In this document: positions 1 to 7,800 of the stretch, in pieces
Numbering within the stretch: the first letter of the stretch is position 1
Layout: each line of letters opens with the position of its first letter
Source of the DNA: Chloroflexota bacterium
GTDB taxonomy: Bacteria; Chloroflexota; Anaerolineae; Aggregatilineales; Phototrophicaceae
Reading direction: 5' to 3'
Assembly (NCBI GenBank): GCA_014338005.1
Contig: QUBZ01000006.1
Span: 43,102 to 107,101 of the forward strand
DNA length: 64,000 nucleotides
Notes under the pieces: model-generated
What the model was told of the DNA's origin: nothing
The model's input: only the letters and a program-made list of their open reading frames with translations
The model's database searches: none
Position numbers and translations under genes: made by a program

Positions 1-483
1 GCGCCGGTCGCCGCCGGCATCCTCGCCGGCTTGCAGCGCCGTTACCAGCCGGTCGGCCAGTTCACCAGAGGCGGACAAATACGCCGCCGCCATTGTTTCC
101 AGTACGTCCGGCCCCGCCAGGATGTTGCCCTGGCAGGCAAAACCCTGGCCGGTTTTGTGGCCGGCCCAGCCGTAACAGTCTTCCCCGGTGAAGGCCGCCG
201 ACCCGCCGCGCGCGTCTACCATGCCCACCTGCCGGTGCGCGCGCTGCGCGTCCGCCGCCAGCAGCGTTTCCAAAGCCGACTCGGCGCTTGCGCCATTCGC
301 CATCAGCGCCAGCCCGTCCGGGCCGAAGCTGACCTTCGCCAGCGATTGAGTCGCCACCGCCCCCGCCCCGGTGCGCGCCCAACTGACGACCGCCCCGGCG
401 GCTAAAAATTTGCTGGCGACGGCCACACCCCAGGCCGGCTCGTCCGGGTCGTGGGCAACAATCGAAAAAGTGCTTGGCCGCAT
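1..483 (-). CDS. DUF1028 family protein, partial (C-terminus beyond left edge)
   Basis: The gene starts at ATG 483 and stays open to base 1, so 161 codons of a longer protein are visible. The start (MRPSTFSIVAHDPDE), the following GVAVASKFLAAGAVVSWAR segment and the later CQGNILAG motif are characteristic of DUF1028, a family with an Ntn-hydrolase-like fold and no firmly established reaction. It lies directly downstream of the flavoprotein gene on the same strand, with the ATG three bases after that gene's stop, so the two are probably translationally coupled. The truncation is only the window edge. Function is unknown. Confidence 0.8.
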   Translation of the reverse strand, partial: MRPSTFSIVAHDPDEPAWGVAVASKFLAAGAVVSWARTGAGAVATQSLAKVSFGPDGLALMANGASAESALETLLAADAQRAHRQVGMVDARGGSAAFTGEDCYGWAGHKTGQGFACQGNILAGPDVLETMAAAYLSASGELADRLVTALQAGEDAGGDRR

Positions 484-486
484 TAT

Positions 487-930
487 TCACTCCTCGTCAA
501 AATGCCAGTCGGTGCGGGTGGCAACCACGCCGTATTCCCAGGCCATTACATGCCGCACGCGCACGTGATATAACAGGTCGTCGGTGTTCAAAAAAGTGGC
601 CTTGACGCCGCTGTGCGGGTCTACGTATTTTTCCATATAAGCCCCGTTCACCCGCTCCCGCTCGGCCTGGTCGGTCACGACCGCCGCGCGCCCCTCCAGA
701 ATGATCGTATCGTCGCCGTCGCCGGCATGGACGATCACCCAGGGTTGGAACGCCAGGTTGCGGGCTTTTTGCGACCCCGGCGGCGTGGTGAAATAAACGT
801 CCCGCCCGTTCCACCAGTACCAGACCGGGACGGCGTGCGGGCGTCCGTCCGGGCGGGTGGTGCTGACCCAGATGGTGCGAAAACCTTGCAGCCACAGGTC
901 TACTTTGCGCCAGGGAATATGTCCACCCAT
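487..930 (-). CDS. Pyridoxamine 5'-phosphate oxidase-like flavin-binding protein
   Basis: A 147-residue protein with the split-barrel flavin-reductase pattern: an early RTIWVSTTRPDGRPHAVPV strand pair, then VYFTTPPGSQKARNL and WVIVHAGDGDDTIILEG. This matches small PNPOx-like proteins that bind FMN or F420; the substrate cannot be told from sequence. The length is normal for the group. It is the first gene of a two-gene minus-strand unit with the DUF1028 gene. The start is ATG 930. A deazaflavin cofactor is possible because a deazaflavin-type nitroreductase is encoded nearby at 2669-3040, but that is inference. Confidence 0.8.
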   Translation of the reverse strand: MGGHIPWRKVDLWLQGFRTIWVSTTRPDGRPHAVPVWYWWNGRDVYFTTPPGSQKARNLAFQPWVIVHAGDGDDTIILEGRAAVVTDQAERERVNGAYMEKYVDPHSGVKATFLNTDDLLYHVRVRHVMAWEYGVVATRTDWHFDEE

Positions 931-944
931 GAACTACCTCCAGG

Positions 945-972
945 TTGGCGATGAAACATAAGATGGTATTAT
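945..972 (+). promoter_or_regulatory. Candidate promoter for the TIR-domain gene
   Basis: TTGGCG at 945-950 and TATTAT at 967-972, separated by 16 bases, resemble a vegetative promoter. It sits 25 bases before the ATG of the TIR gene, in the short gap between divergent genes. A GAGG ribosome site precedes the ATG at 998. Confidence 0.4.
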
Positions 973-997
973 ATGAGAGAACCGAACGCGAGGAAAT

Positions 998-1846
998 ATG
1001 AGCCACATTTTTGTCTGTTACAGCCGAGTAGATCGGGCCATCACCGAGCAGCTTGCCGGCCTGCTGCGAAAAGCCTACAATCACGTCTGGTACGACGACA
1101 ACCTGCACGGCGGTGAAGAATGGTGGACGGAAATTCTGAAGGAAATCGCCCGCTGCCACCATTTTATCTTCCTTATGTCTGACGAATCCATCGGCTCGGA
1201 GTGGTGCCGCCGCGAACTGGACGAAGCCCGGCGGCTGACCAAACACGTCCTGCCGGTGCTGGTGCGCGCCCGGACGCTCATCCCGGCGGAACTGCAAAAA
1301 CTCCAGCGTATTGATATGTCGTCCGGCATCACCGTCGAAAACCTGAACGCCTTGTACGCCGCTTTAATCCGCGCCGTCAACGATGACCAGTCGTCCATCA
1401 GCCGGCAGAAGCAGCGCGCCGCCGACCGCCGCGCCCTGGAGCGGCTGTGGCCGTTCATTCATGGCAGCTACATCGAAGCCCTGTGCGACCAGGTGCAGTG
1501 CGGCAAGCTTGACTGGGAGCTTTACACTTCGCACATCGCCAAATACCTGGATTTGCGCGCCAAAACCCGCGACCGTTTTTCCAACCTCATCCTGGAAGAA
1601 GTTTTCGAGTCCTTCGACGACGCGCTCATCCGGCTGGACGGCCAGCTTGGCTGGACGTATGAACTGCGGGAAAACGATGGGCGCTCCTACATGATGCAGC
1701 CGGAAAAAGCGATGGAAGACAGCTACTGGTTCGAGAAGTACAACCGGCTGGTGCGCCGCTCCACCGACGTGCTGATGCGGCACATCGGTCTGGTGGAAAC
1801 CATCAAAACGATTCTGCCGGACTTCGACGTACAAAAGGAAGAATAA
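998..1846 (+). CDS. TIR-domain protein with unknown C-terminal domain
   Basis: 282 residues. Residues 1 to about 130 form a TIR_2-type domain: it opens MSHIFVCYSR, has WYDDNLHGGEEWW, the FIFLMSDESI strand and SEWCRREL. In NADase TIR domains the catalytic glutamate lies in this last position (Glu73 here), so enzymatic NAD+ cleavage is possible. Residues 150-282 are mostly helical, rich in charged and aromatic residues, and not recognised. There is no membrane segment or signal peptide. The HAD phosphatase gene follows after 7 bases on the same strand. A role in defence or in signalling scaffolding cannot be separated from sequence alone. Confidence 0.8.
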   Translation: MSHIFVCYSRVDRAITEQLAGLLRKAYNHVWYDDNLHGGEEWWTEILKEIARCHHFIFLMSDESIGSEWCRRELDEARRLTKHVLPVLVRARTLIPAELQKLQRIDMSSGITVENLNALYAALIRAVNDDQSSISRQKQRAADRRALERLWPFIHGSYIEALCDQVQCGKLDWELYTSHIAKYLDLRAKTRDRFSNLILEEVFESFDDALIRLDGQLGWTYELRENDGRSYMMQPEKAMEDSYWFEKYNRLVRRSTDVLMRHIGLVETIKTILPDFDVQKEE

Positions 1847-1853
1847 AAACACC

Positions 1854-2657
1854 ATGCAGCTTTCCACCATCACCGGCATCATCGCCGATATGGACGGTGT
1901 GCTGTGGCGCGGCAGTCAGCCGCTGCCCGGCCTGGCCGACTTTTTCGACTTTTTGCGCGCCGGCGGCATCCCCTTCGTGCTGGCGACCAACAACAGCAGC
2001 CAGACGCCGCAGGCGTACCTGCACAAACTGTCCGGCATGGGCGTCAACGGCCTGGCCGAAAATCAGATCATCACATCCGGCACAGCCACTGCCGATTACC
2101 TCCAGACAGCCTACCCGCCCGGCACACCGGTTCACGTCCTGGGCGGCGACGGGCTGAAGCAGATCATCCGGCAGGCCGGTTTTCCACCGGGGCAGGACGA
2201 AGCGCGCGTGGTGGTGGCCGGGGTGGACTTCGACCTCACCTATGCCAAACTCAAACATGCCTGCGCTCTGGTGCGCGCCGGCGCAGATTTCATCGGCACA
2301 AATGCCGACGCCACCTTCCCTTTGCCGGACGGCCTCGCGCCCGGCGCGGGCAGCATCCTGGCGGCGCTGGCGACCGCGACCGGGCGGCAGCCCACCATCA
2401 TCGGCAAACCGGGCGCGCCGATGTTCCAGACGGCGCTGCGCCGCCTGGGTACAGCGCCGGAAAACACGCTCATGATCGGCGATCGACTGAACACCGACAT
2501 CGAAGGCGCGCGGCGGACCGGGCTGAAGACGGCACTGCTGCTGACCGGCGTCACCACCCGCGAGGAACTGGCCGCCAGCCCCATCCAGCCGGATGGCGTT
2601 TACGACGGTTTGCCCGACTTAGTAGCCGCCTGGCAGCGCGCGCTGGCCGGGCATTGA
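1854..2657 (+). CDS. HAD-IIA family phosphatase (NagD-like)
   Basis: 267 residues. Motif I is IIADMDGVLW, with the nucleophile and acid aspartates; LATNNSS is motif II of the IIA subfamily, IGKPGAPMF precedes motif III, and MIGDRLNTDIEGA is motif IV with the metal-binding aspartates. The large cap between motifs II and III is typical of NagD and 4-nitrophenylphosphatase-like enzymes, which dephosphorylate sugar phosphates, nucleotides or phosphoglycolate. The exact substrate is not known. It follows the TIR gene by 7 bases and is probably co-transcribed with it. Confidence 0.85.
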   Translation: MQLSTITGIIADMDGVLWRGSQPLPGLADFFDFLRAGGIPFVLATNNSSQTPQAYLHKLSGMGVNGLAENQIITSGTATADYLQTAYPPGTPVHVLGGDGLKQIIRQAGFPPGQDEARVVVAGVDFDLTYAKLKHACALVRAGADFIGTNADATFPLPDGLAPGAGSILAALATATGRQPTIIGKPGAPMFQTALRRLGTAPENTLMIGDRLNTDIEGARRTGLKTALLLTGVTTREELAASPIQPDGVYDGLPDLVAAWQRALAGH

Positions 2658-2668
2658 CCGCCGTCGGC

Positions 2669-3040
2669 CTATAACTGCACCCGGATCATCAGCATATCCG
2701 CCGCTTTGTCGGCAGACATGCGCGGATACATGGCCTTCAGCAGTTCCCGGCTGGTCTCGTCTTCGGGACACAGTTCCGCTCTGGCGGGGACATCCTTGCC
2801 GCGCAGACGCAGCGTAACCGGCGCGCCGCCCGCGAGGTTGCGTATCCATTTCCGGTCTTTGCCGCTGAAGAAATAAATGCTGTCCCCCTGGCGGCCATAG
2901 GCCACCGGCGTGGTATACAGCCGCCCGGTTTTGCGCCCCGTCACAGTGATGAGCATCAGGCCGTGACTGGCGACAAAATGCAGCGGCGAGCGCAGCAGGG
3001 GTTTCAAAACGGCGTTGCCAATATCCAGCATCACAGGCAT
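2669..3040 (-). CDS. Deazaflavin-dependent nitroreductase/quinone reductase family protein
   Basis: 123 residues. The core LITVTGRKTGRLYTTPVAYG, followed by IYFFSGKDRKWIRNLAGG, is the signature of the Ddn-like F420-dependent split-barrel family (nitroreductase/deazaflavin-dependent oxidoreductase). Such proteins reduce quinones or nitro compounds using F420H2. Length matches the family. It converges on the HAD phosphatase gene with an 11-base gap. The start is ATG 3040. Its cofactor in this organism is inferred from the family only. Confidence 0.8.
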   Translation of the reverse strand: MPVMLDIGNAVLKPLLRSPLHFVASHGLMLITVTGRKTGRLYTTPVAYGRQGDSIYFFSGKDRKWIRNLAGGAPVTLRLRGKDVPARAELCPEDETSRELLKAMYPRMSADKAADMLMIRVQL

Positions 3041-3228
3041 GGTCGGTATCCTTTCGTCTTATCTGGTATACGCTGCTCAGGCCGTGAGCGCCGCATGATA
3101 AAGCCACCTATCATGACATGACATTCGTCAGGTTCGGGCGACGGTCTGGCGCGGCCATTGGCAGGATGAGCGACCGCCGATAAACTCACTTCTCCCTCAA
3201 CAACAACGTATTTTTATGGAGATAAATC

Positions 3229-4200
3229 ATGGAATACACCCGATTAGGACGAACCGCGCTTAAGGTCAGCCGCCTGTGCCTGGGAACGATGAACTTCGGC
3301 CCGCATACCACCGAAGCCGACAGCTACGCCATCATGGACAAGGCGCTCGACCTGGGCATTAACTTTTTCGACACGGCCAACGTCTACGGCTGGAAAAAGG
3401 GCGAAGGCGTCACCGAGCAGATCATCGGGCGCTGGTGGGCGCAGGGCGGCGGACGGCGGGAAAAAGTGGTCATCGCCACTAAAGTTTACGGCGTGATGGG
3501 CGACTGGCCGAACGAAAGCCGCCTGTCGGCGCTGCACATTCGCCGCGCCTGCGAGGACAGCCTGCGCCGGATGCAGACCGATTATATTGACCTGTACCAG
3601 ATGCACCACATTGACCGCAACGCGCCCTGGGAAGAAGTGTGGCAGGCGATGGAAACGCTGGTGCAGCAGGGTAAAGTGATCTACGTCGGCAGCAGCAACT
3701 TCGCCGGCTGGCACATCGCCCAGGCCAACGAAGCCGCCAAAGCGCGGCACTTCATGGGGCTGGTCAGCGAGCAAAGCCTGTACAACCTCAAAGACCGCAT
3801 GATTGAAATGGAGGTCATCCCGGCCTGCGAATATTACGGCCTGGGCATCATCCCCTGGAGTCCCCTGGCGGGCGGGATGCTGGGCGGCGCGCTGCAAAAA
3901 GCGAAGGAAGGCCGCCGCGCATCCGAAAACCAGCAGAAGATGATCGAAAAACACTACAGCCAGTTAGAGCGGTACGAAGCCTTCTGCGCCGAAATCGGCG
4001 AACAGCCCGCCGACGTGGCGCTGGCCTGGCTGTTGAAAGACCCCATCGTCACCGCGCCGATCATCGGCCCGCGCACAATGGAACAGCTTACCGGCAGCCT
4101 GCGCGCCCTGGAGATCAAACTGAGCCAGGAGCAGCTTAAAACGCTAGATGAAATCTGGCCCGGCCCCGGCGGCCCCGCCCCGGAAGCCTACGCCTGGTAA
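3229..4200 (+). CDS. Aldo/keto reductase
   Basis: 323 residues. The N-terminus MEYTRLGRTALKVSRLCLGT and the elements INFFDTANVYG (Asp and Tyr of the tetrad), VVIATKVYG (Lys) and DLYQMHHIDR (His) are those of NADPH-dependent aldo/keto reductases of the YghZ/Kv-beta-like branch. The segment IIGPRTMEQL near the C-terminus is the usual cofactor-binding region. A GGAG ribosome site lies 9 bases before ATG 3229. It is a cytoplasmic oxidoreductase whose substrate cannot be predicted. Confidence 0.9.
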   Translation: MEYTRLGRTALKVSRLCLGTMNFGPHTTEADSYAIMDKALDLGINFFDTANVYGWKKGEGVTEQIIGRWWAQGGGRREKVVIATKVYGVMGDWPNESRLSALHIRRACEDSLRRMQTDYIDLYQMHHIDRNAPWEEVWQAMETLVQQGKVIYVGSSNFAGWHIAQANEAAKARHFMGLVSEQSLYNLKDRMIEMEVIPACEYYGLGIIPWSPLAGGMLGGALQKAKEGRRASENQQKMIEKHYSQLERYEAFCAEIGEQPADVALAWLLKDPIVTAPIIGPRTMEQLTGSLRALEIKLSQEQLKTLDEIWPGPGGPAPEAYAW

Positions 4201-4209
4201 CGCCGACGC

Positions 4210-4232
4210 GGGGGCATGTGACACATGCCCCC
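4210..4232. repeat. Palindrome between the aldo/keto reductase and serine hydrolase genes
   Basis: GGGGGCATGTG at 4210-4220 and its exact reverse complement at 4222-4232 are separated by one base. No T-run follows, so it is not a clear intrinsic terminator. An open frame starting at 4218 lies within it, which is one reason to prefer the later start at 4281 for the next gene. Confidence 0.5.
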
Positions 4233-4280
4233 CAAAATCCCGCCTACCCGCCGCCCGCGTCATCCGCTACAATCGCCGGC

Positions 4281-5210
4281 ATGAAAGTAAACCGACGCCG
4301 ATTTATCGTTTTATTGGGCGGGATGTTTTTAACGCTCACCAACAGGCTGTTCGCCCACGACTGGGAAGACGAAACGCCCGCTGTAGCTGCCGCGCGCGCG
4401 GCACTGGAGTCGGCTTTTGCCGGACGCCAGATGGCGCTGGATTTCCGGCGTTTTAACCGCAGTTTCGATGAGCTGTTCCGCATCCAGATCAACGCGCTTG
4501 ACCTGTTCCCGGTGGCAAGCTGTTTTAAAGCCTGGCTGGCGCTCTATTATTTCGTGCATGTGCCGCCGGACGAATGGGATACCGGCGAATACAGCCCGGT
4601 TTACCAGATGGCCGTCAGCAGCGACAACGTGAACACCGGCGTCGTCCTGGATATGGTCGCCCGCCGCGCGCGCAGCCGCAAAAACGCCATCGAAATCTTC
4701 AACGACTTTCTGACCCAGACGGTCGGCATGGCGAACGGCCTGCACACCTGGAACTGGCTGGACAGCCCAACCGTAGGCCTCACCGACCCGCGCTTCGCGC
4801 CCTCGGCGGTGCGGTCGGTGCGCCTGGGCGGGCAGGAATACCGCGTGGACAATGCCTTCACGGCTGCCGACCTGGCGCGCGGTTACGATTTTTTGCTGCG
4901 CGGCGAATACTTCACCCGGTCGCCGGAGCTAAAAGCGGCCATCCAGGCGGCGCGGGCGCTGCTGTCTATACCCGCCCACAACTATCGCTCACCCATCGAA
5001 AGGGTTTATGCCGACGGTTATACCGGCAAAGACGGCATTTTACCGTCGGCGGACATCAGCACCGGGCGCGTGGTCAACGACGCCGGTTTAATCCGGCGCG
5101 GCGACTATCATTACATCATCGCCTTTATGTCGGCGGGCGAAAGCGAGTCTACCGCCCTTTCCGTACTGGGACAGGTCATCGGCCAGATGCAGACATTTGA
5201 CGAGTCGTGA
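4281..5210 (+). CDS. Tat-exported beta-lactamase-like serine hydrolase
   Basis: 309 residues from ATG 4281. The start KVNRRRFIVLLGGMF is a twin-arginine-type signal peptide, which is why this ATG is chosen over the upstream open codons at 4218. Class A beta-lactamase landmarks are present in the right order: S-C-F-K (Ser80, Lys83), S-D-N (Ser114-Asn116) and K-D-G (Lys250-Gly252) at the place of the usual K-T-G. The middle contains an extended helical region. Related non-lactamase members act on cell-wall or peptide substrates, and the Thr-to-Asp change in the third motif makes a true beta-lactamase less likely. The last four bases overlap the next gene's start. Confidence 0.65.
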   Translation: MKVNRRRFIVLLGGMFLTLTNRLFAHDWEDETPAVAAARAALESAFAGRQMALDFRRFNRSFDELFRIQINALDLFPVASCFKAWLALYYFVHVPPDEWDTGEYSPVYQMAVSSDNVNTGVVLDMVARRARSRKNAIEIFNDFLTQTVGMANGLHTWNWLDSPTVGLTDPRFAPSAVRSVRLGGQEYRVDNAFTAADLARGYDFLLRGEYFTRSPELKAAIQAARALLSIPAHNYRSPIERVYADGYTGKDGILPSADISTGRVVNDAGLIRRGDYHYIIAFMSAGESESTALSVLGQVIGQMQTFDES

Positions 5211-6004
5211 TTATGCCAGCTTTTATTGATGCGCTTACCCAGGTCTACCTGGAAAACCCCTGCCGGGTGCTGCCCAACCCGCTGTGGAAAACCCTGGCGG
5301 AGCTAGATCACTTCCGAACCACCGTTGAAGTCGGGCGCGATGGGCTGGTTAAACGGCTGGAAGCCGCCGGCGACGACCAACTGTTCGTCCATTGGACGCG
5401 CGAGGGGCGCAAACCAAGCCTGCTGATGCGCCGCCGGCTGGAAACCATGCGCCGGGCGCTGGTTCACCAGCATTATCTCGACCCCGACACAACCGCCGGA
5501 TTCGCCACGCGGCTGCCGTTTTTTCGCCTCATCCACCGGGGCGACCCCGCGCCACCCAGCCTGCCGCCGGGTTATCGTTTTGAAGCGGTTGACCCAACCG
5601 GTCAGGCGCAGGCGGTGGCAGATTTTATCGCCGAATGTTACGACGACCTGAAACCCGCCGCCGGAACCGTCCAGAACTGGTCGCGGCATCCCGTTTACGC
5701 GCCTGACCTGTGGGCCTGGGTGGTAAACGAACAGATCGGCGAACGCGCCGCGCTGGTGATCGGGGAACTTGACCCGGCCATCGGCGAAATGTCGCTGGAA
5801 TGGGTGCAGGTGCGTTCGGCTTACCGGGGCAAGGGCCTGGGCAAAGCGGCGGTGCTGGAGCTGCTGAGGCGTGCTGCTGGCCGGGCGGCCTTTACGACCG
5901 TCTCCGGGCCGGTGGAGAACCGGGACAAACCAGGCGGGTTTTACCGCGCCTGCGGTTTCACCGGCTACGATGTGTGGTGGCTGCTGGCCGATCCGTTCCG
6001 CTAA
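5207..6004 (+). CDS. GNAT family N-acetyltransferase
   Basis: 265 residues. The C-terminal half has the acetyl-CoA site: VQVRSAYRGKGLGKAAVLEL (RGKGLG pyrophosphate loop) and later NRDKPGGFYRACGFTGYDVW. The first 120 residues are a separate helical region not assigned to a family. The GTG start at 5207 overlaps the stop of the serine hydrolase by four bases (GTGA); an in-frame ATG at 5213 is an alternative. The pair is therefore coupled. The acceptor substrate is unknown. The gene converges on endonuclease V with a 4-base overlap. Confidence 0.8.
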   Translation: MIMPAFIDALTQVYLENPCRVLPNPLWKTLAELDHFRTTVEVGRDGLVKRLEAAGDDQLFVHWTREGRKPSLLMRRRLETMRRALVHQHYLDPDTTAGFATRLPFFRLIHRGDPAPPSLPPGYRFEAVDPTGQAQAVADFIAECYDDLKPAAGTVQNWSRHPVYAPDLWAWVVNEQIGERAALVIGELDPAIGEMSLEWVQVRSAYRGKGLGKAAVLELLRRAAGRAAFTTVSGPVENRDKPGGFYRACGFTGYDVWWLLADPFR

Positions 6005-6669
6005 GTTCCGAAATCGCCGGCGGCCAGGTGCGCGCGGCGAATCGGCTCCGGCAGGCGGTAGCGGGTGGCACAGCGCAGGATAAGCTCAACCGAAGTCGGC
6101 AGGTCGGCCAGATGGCCGGGCGAGATATACACCGGTTTGACGCCGGTTCGTGTCCGCACCACCGCGCCGATGACCTGTCCCCGGTCTACTAGATGGCTGT
6201 AAGCGCCCTTCTCGCTGCCGGGTTCGGCATAACGCCCGGTTAGCAGCGTTTTGCCGCAGCCGATGGTTGGCTTTTGCAGCCACAATCCCAGGTGGCTGGC
6301 GATGCCGATGCGGCGCGGGTGCGCGATGCCCATGCCGTCGAAGATGAACACGTCCGGGACGTGCTGCAAACGCTCGAAGGCCGATTCCAGCACCGGCCCT
6401 TCCCGAAAGCTCAACAGCCCCGGAATATACGGGAACGGCGTGGGCATGGCGGCGGTGACGGTTTCGACCGGCTGCAAATCGGGGAACGCCAGCACCACGA
6501 CCGCCGCGTGAGACAGGTCGTTTTTCACGCTCACGTCCACGCCGGCGACCAACCGCACATCATCCAGCGCAATCGGCTGATCGGTGACCAGTTCGCTCGC
6601 AAGCTGCTTTTGCAGAGCGACGGCCTGTTCCGGCGATAAATTCCAGTCATGGCGGTGGTGTATTTTCAT
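6001..6669 (-). CDS. nfi: Endonuclease V
   Basis: 222 residues, the usual length. It has the family motifs in order: VAGVDVSVK (metal-binding Asp), PYIPGLLSFREGPVL (Tyr wedge and catalytic Glu), VFIFDGMGIAHPRRIG (Asp/His) and TIGCGKTLLTG with YISPGHLADLP. Endonuclease V nicks DNA one base 3' of deoxyinosine, starting repair of deaminated adenine, and may also act on inosine in RNA. It starts at ATG 6669 and its stop overlaps the end of the convergent GNAT gene. Confidence 0.92.
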   Translation of the reverse strand: MKIHHRHDWNLSPEQAVALQKQLASELVTDQPIALDDVRLVAGVDVSVKNDLSHAAVVVLAFPDLQPVETVTAAMPTPFPYIPGLLSFREGPVLESAFERLQHVPDVFIFDGMGIAHPRRIGIASHLGLWLQKPTIGCGKTLLTGRYAEPGSEKGAYSHLVDRGQVIGAVVRTRTGVKPVYISPGHLADLPTSVELILRCATRYRLPEPIRRAHLAAGDFGT

Positions 6670-6768
6670 GGCGTTATCCTGTTGGGCAAACCCCTATTAC
6701 AGCAGGCAAAAAGCGTAACGCAAAGAGGCGAAGAAGCAAAGGCACAGAGGCATAGTGTGTTTGTGGCG

Positions 6769-6796
6769 TAGGGGAGCGCACGGCGGCGCTCCCCTA
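6769..6796. repeat. GC-rich palindrome (REP-like)
   Basis: TAGGGGAGCGC at 6769-6779 and its perfect complement at 6786-6796 enclose a 6-base loop. It lies between the end of the MerR gene and the start of nfi, both on the minus strand. No T-run follows. The just-upstream stretch 6703-6750 is a purine-rich run of AAAG/GCAAAG words with no visible coding role. Confidence 0.55.
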
Positions 6797-6815
6797 TAAG
6801 AACGTGTGTCGCGGA

Positions 6816-7646
6816 CTAGGCAGAGGCTTTTTCGACGGGGAACTGGATTTCGGTTACAGCGTCCGCCGGGGCACAGCCGCCCGCCAGATAGATTTCGCGC
6901 GGCGGGCCGACCACACGGTAGCCGTTGGCCTCGATCCAGCGGCCAATCGCCAGGTAGACATCACCCAGGCCGCTGTAATCACCTTTGTGGACGGCGCAGG
7001 CCGCCTGCGGCACGGCGGGCAGGTCATGTGCCGTCATGTGCCGTCCACCCGACAGGTCAATCGTTTGTGGGCTGCCGGCTGCTACCGGAAAGGCAAACTC
7101 GATGTCCATGTCAGCCGCCGCGAATGCTTCGTCATAGTACAGGCAGAACGGCGGAGCGATCATCTCCACGCCGGCCATCTGGAGCGACTGCATGGTTTCA
7201 TTCCAGATGGTTCCAAGGTGGTCGAAGGTCGGCACGATTTGCCGCAGCGAAAGGATACGCTGTGCGGGCAAAGGCTTGAGAAGCACTTCATAGTCGGGCA
7301 TTTTATCCTCCATTTCGATTTGTCTCAGGCGGGCTTCCACCCGCGCCAGCCGTTCCTGCTCCTCGCGCACGCGCTGCTGAAGTTCGGCCTGTTTGAGCCG
7401 GAACATGCCACGAAGCTGCTCCGGCGTCAGGCATTCGTCCAACACCTGCGCGATCTGTTCCAGCGACAGCCCCAGGTCTTTTAGCGCCAGGATGCGGTTA
7501 AGCCGGGGAAGCTGGTCAAACGAGTAGTAGCGGTAGCCGGTGAAGCGATCAATGCGCGCCGGTTTGAGCAGGCCGAGTTCGTCGTAGTAGCGCAGGGCGC
7601 TCACCGGCACCTGTGTCAATCTCGAAAAGTCACCGATCTTAAACAT
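6816..7646 (-). CDS. MerR-family transcriptional regulator with GyrI-like effector domain
   Basis: 276 residues. The first 70 are a MerR winged helix: MFKIGDFSRLTQVPVSALRYYDELGLLKPARID and GYRYYSFDQLPRLNRI. A dimerisation coiled coil follows (residues 95-125, rich in Q, E and R), then a GyrI-like/AraC-effector-like ligand-binding domain from about 125 to the end, ending in TEIQFPVEKA. This is the BltR/BmrR layout, in which a small drug-like ligand activates promoter DNA. No target gene is obvious: it faces away from the restriction genes and no drug pump is adjacent. Confidence 0.88.
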   Translation of the reverse strand: MFKIGDFSRLTQVPVSALRYYDELGLLKPARIDRFTGYRYYSFDQLPRLNRILALKDLGLSLEQIAQVLDECLTPEQLRGMFRLKQAELQQRVREEQERLARVEARLRQIEMEDKMPDYEVLLKPLPAQRILSLRQIVPTFDHLGTIWNETMQSLQMAGVEMIAPPFCLYYDEAFAAADMDIEFAFPVAAGSPQTIDLSGGRHMTAHDLPAVPQAACAVHKGDYSGLGDVYLAIGRWIEANGYRVVGPPREIYLAGGCAPADAVTEIQFPVEKASA

Positions 7647-7750
7647 GGTTTCCCCTTTGCGCGCGTCAGGCTAACCCGAGCGGCTGGCCGGGCCGCCCCT
7701 GCATCCTTATCATGCACCCTCAAGCGGCTTGAGAGTCAAGGGGGTGCGGG

Positions 7751-7790
7751 CAACAAAAACGCCGCGTCCGGCAAATCGAACGGCGGCGTT
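7751..7790 (-). terminator. Intrinsic terminator of the restriction-modification unit
   Basis: Read on the minus strand, an 8-base-pair stem (AACGCCGC/GCGGCGTT at 7783-7790 and 7758-7765) is followed by TTTTTGTTG. It lies 11 bases after the stop of the NgoMIV-like gene at 7801. Confidence 0.7.
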
Positions 7791-7800
7791 AGCGGCGGAT

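Noticed and set aside
998..2657. TIR plus HAD gene pair as a known anti-phage system
   Set aside because: Neither protein has a cyclic-nucleotide sensor, SIR2, prophage receptor or other recognised partner; adjacency alone is not enough.
2619..3107. 162-codon minus-strand frame overlapping the nitroreductase gene
   Set aside because: It overlaps the clear 123-residue deazaflavin-type protein in another frame and has no motif.
6703..6760. Possible small gene or RNA in the AAAG-rich stretch
   Set aside because: It is a low-complexity purine-rich run with no start, ribosome site or stable fold.
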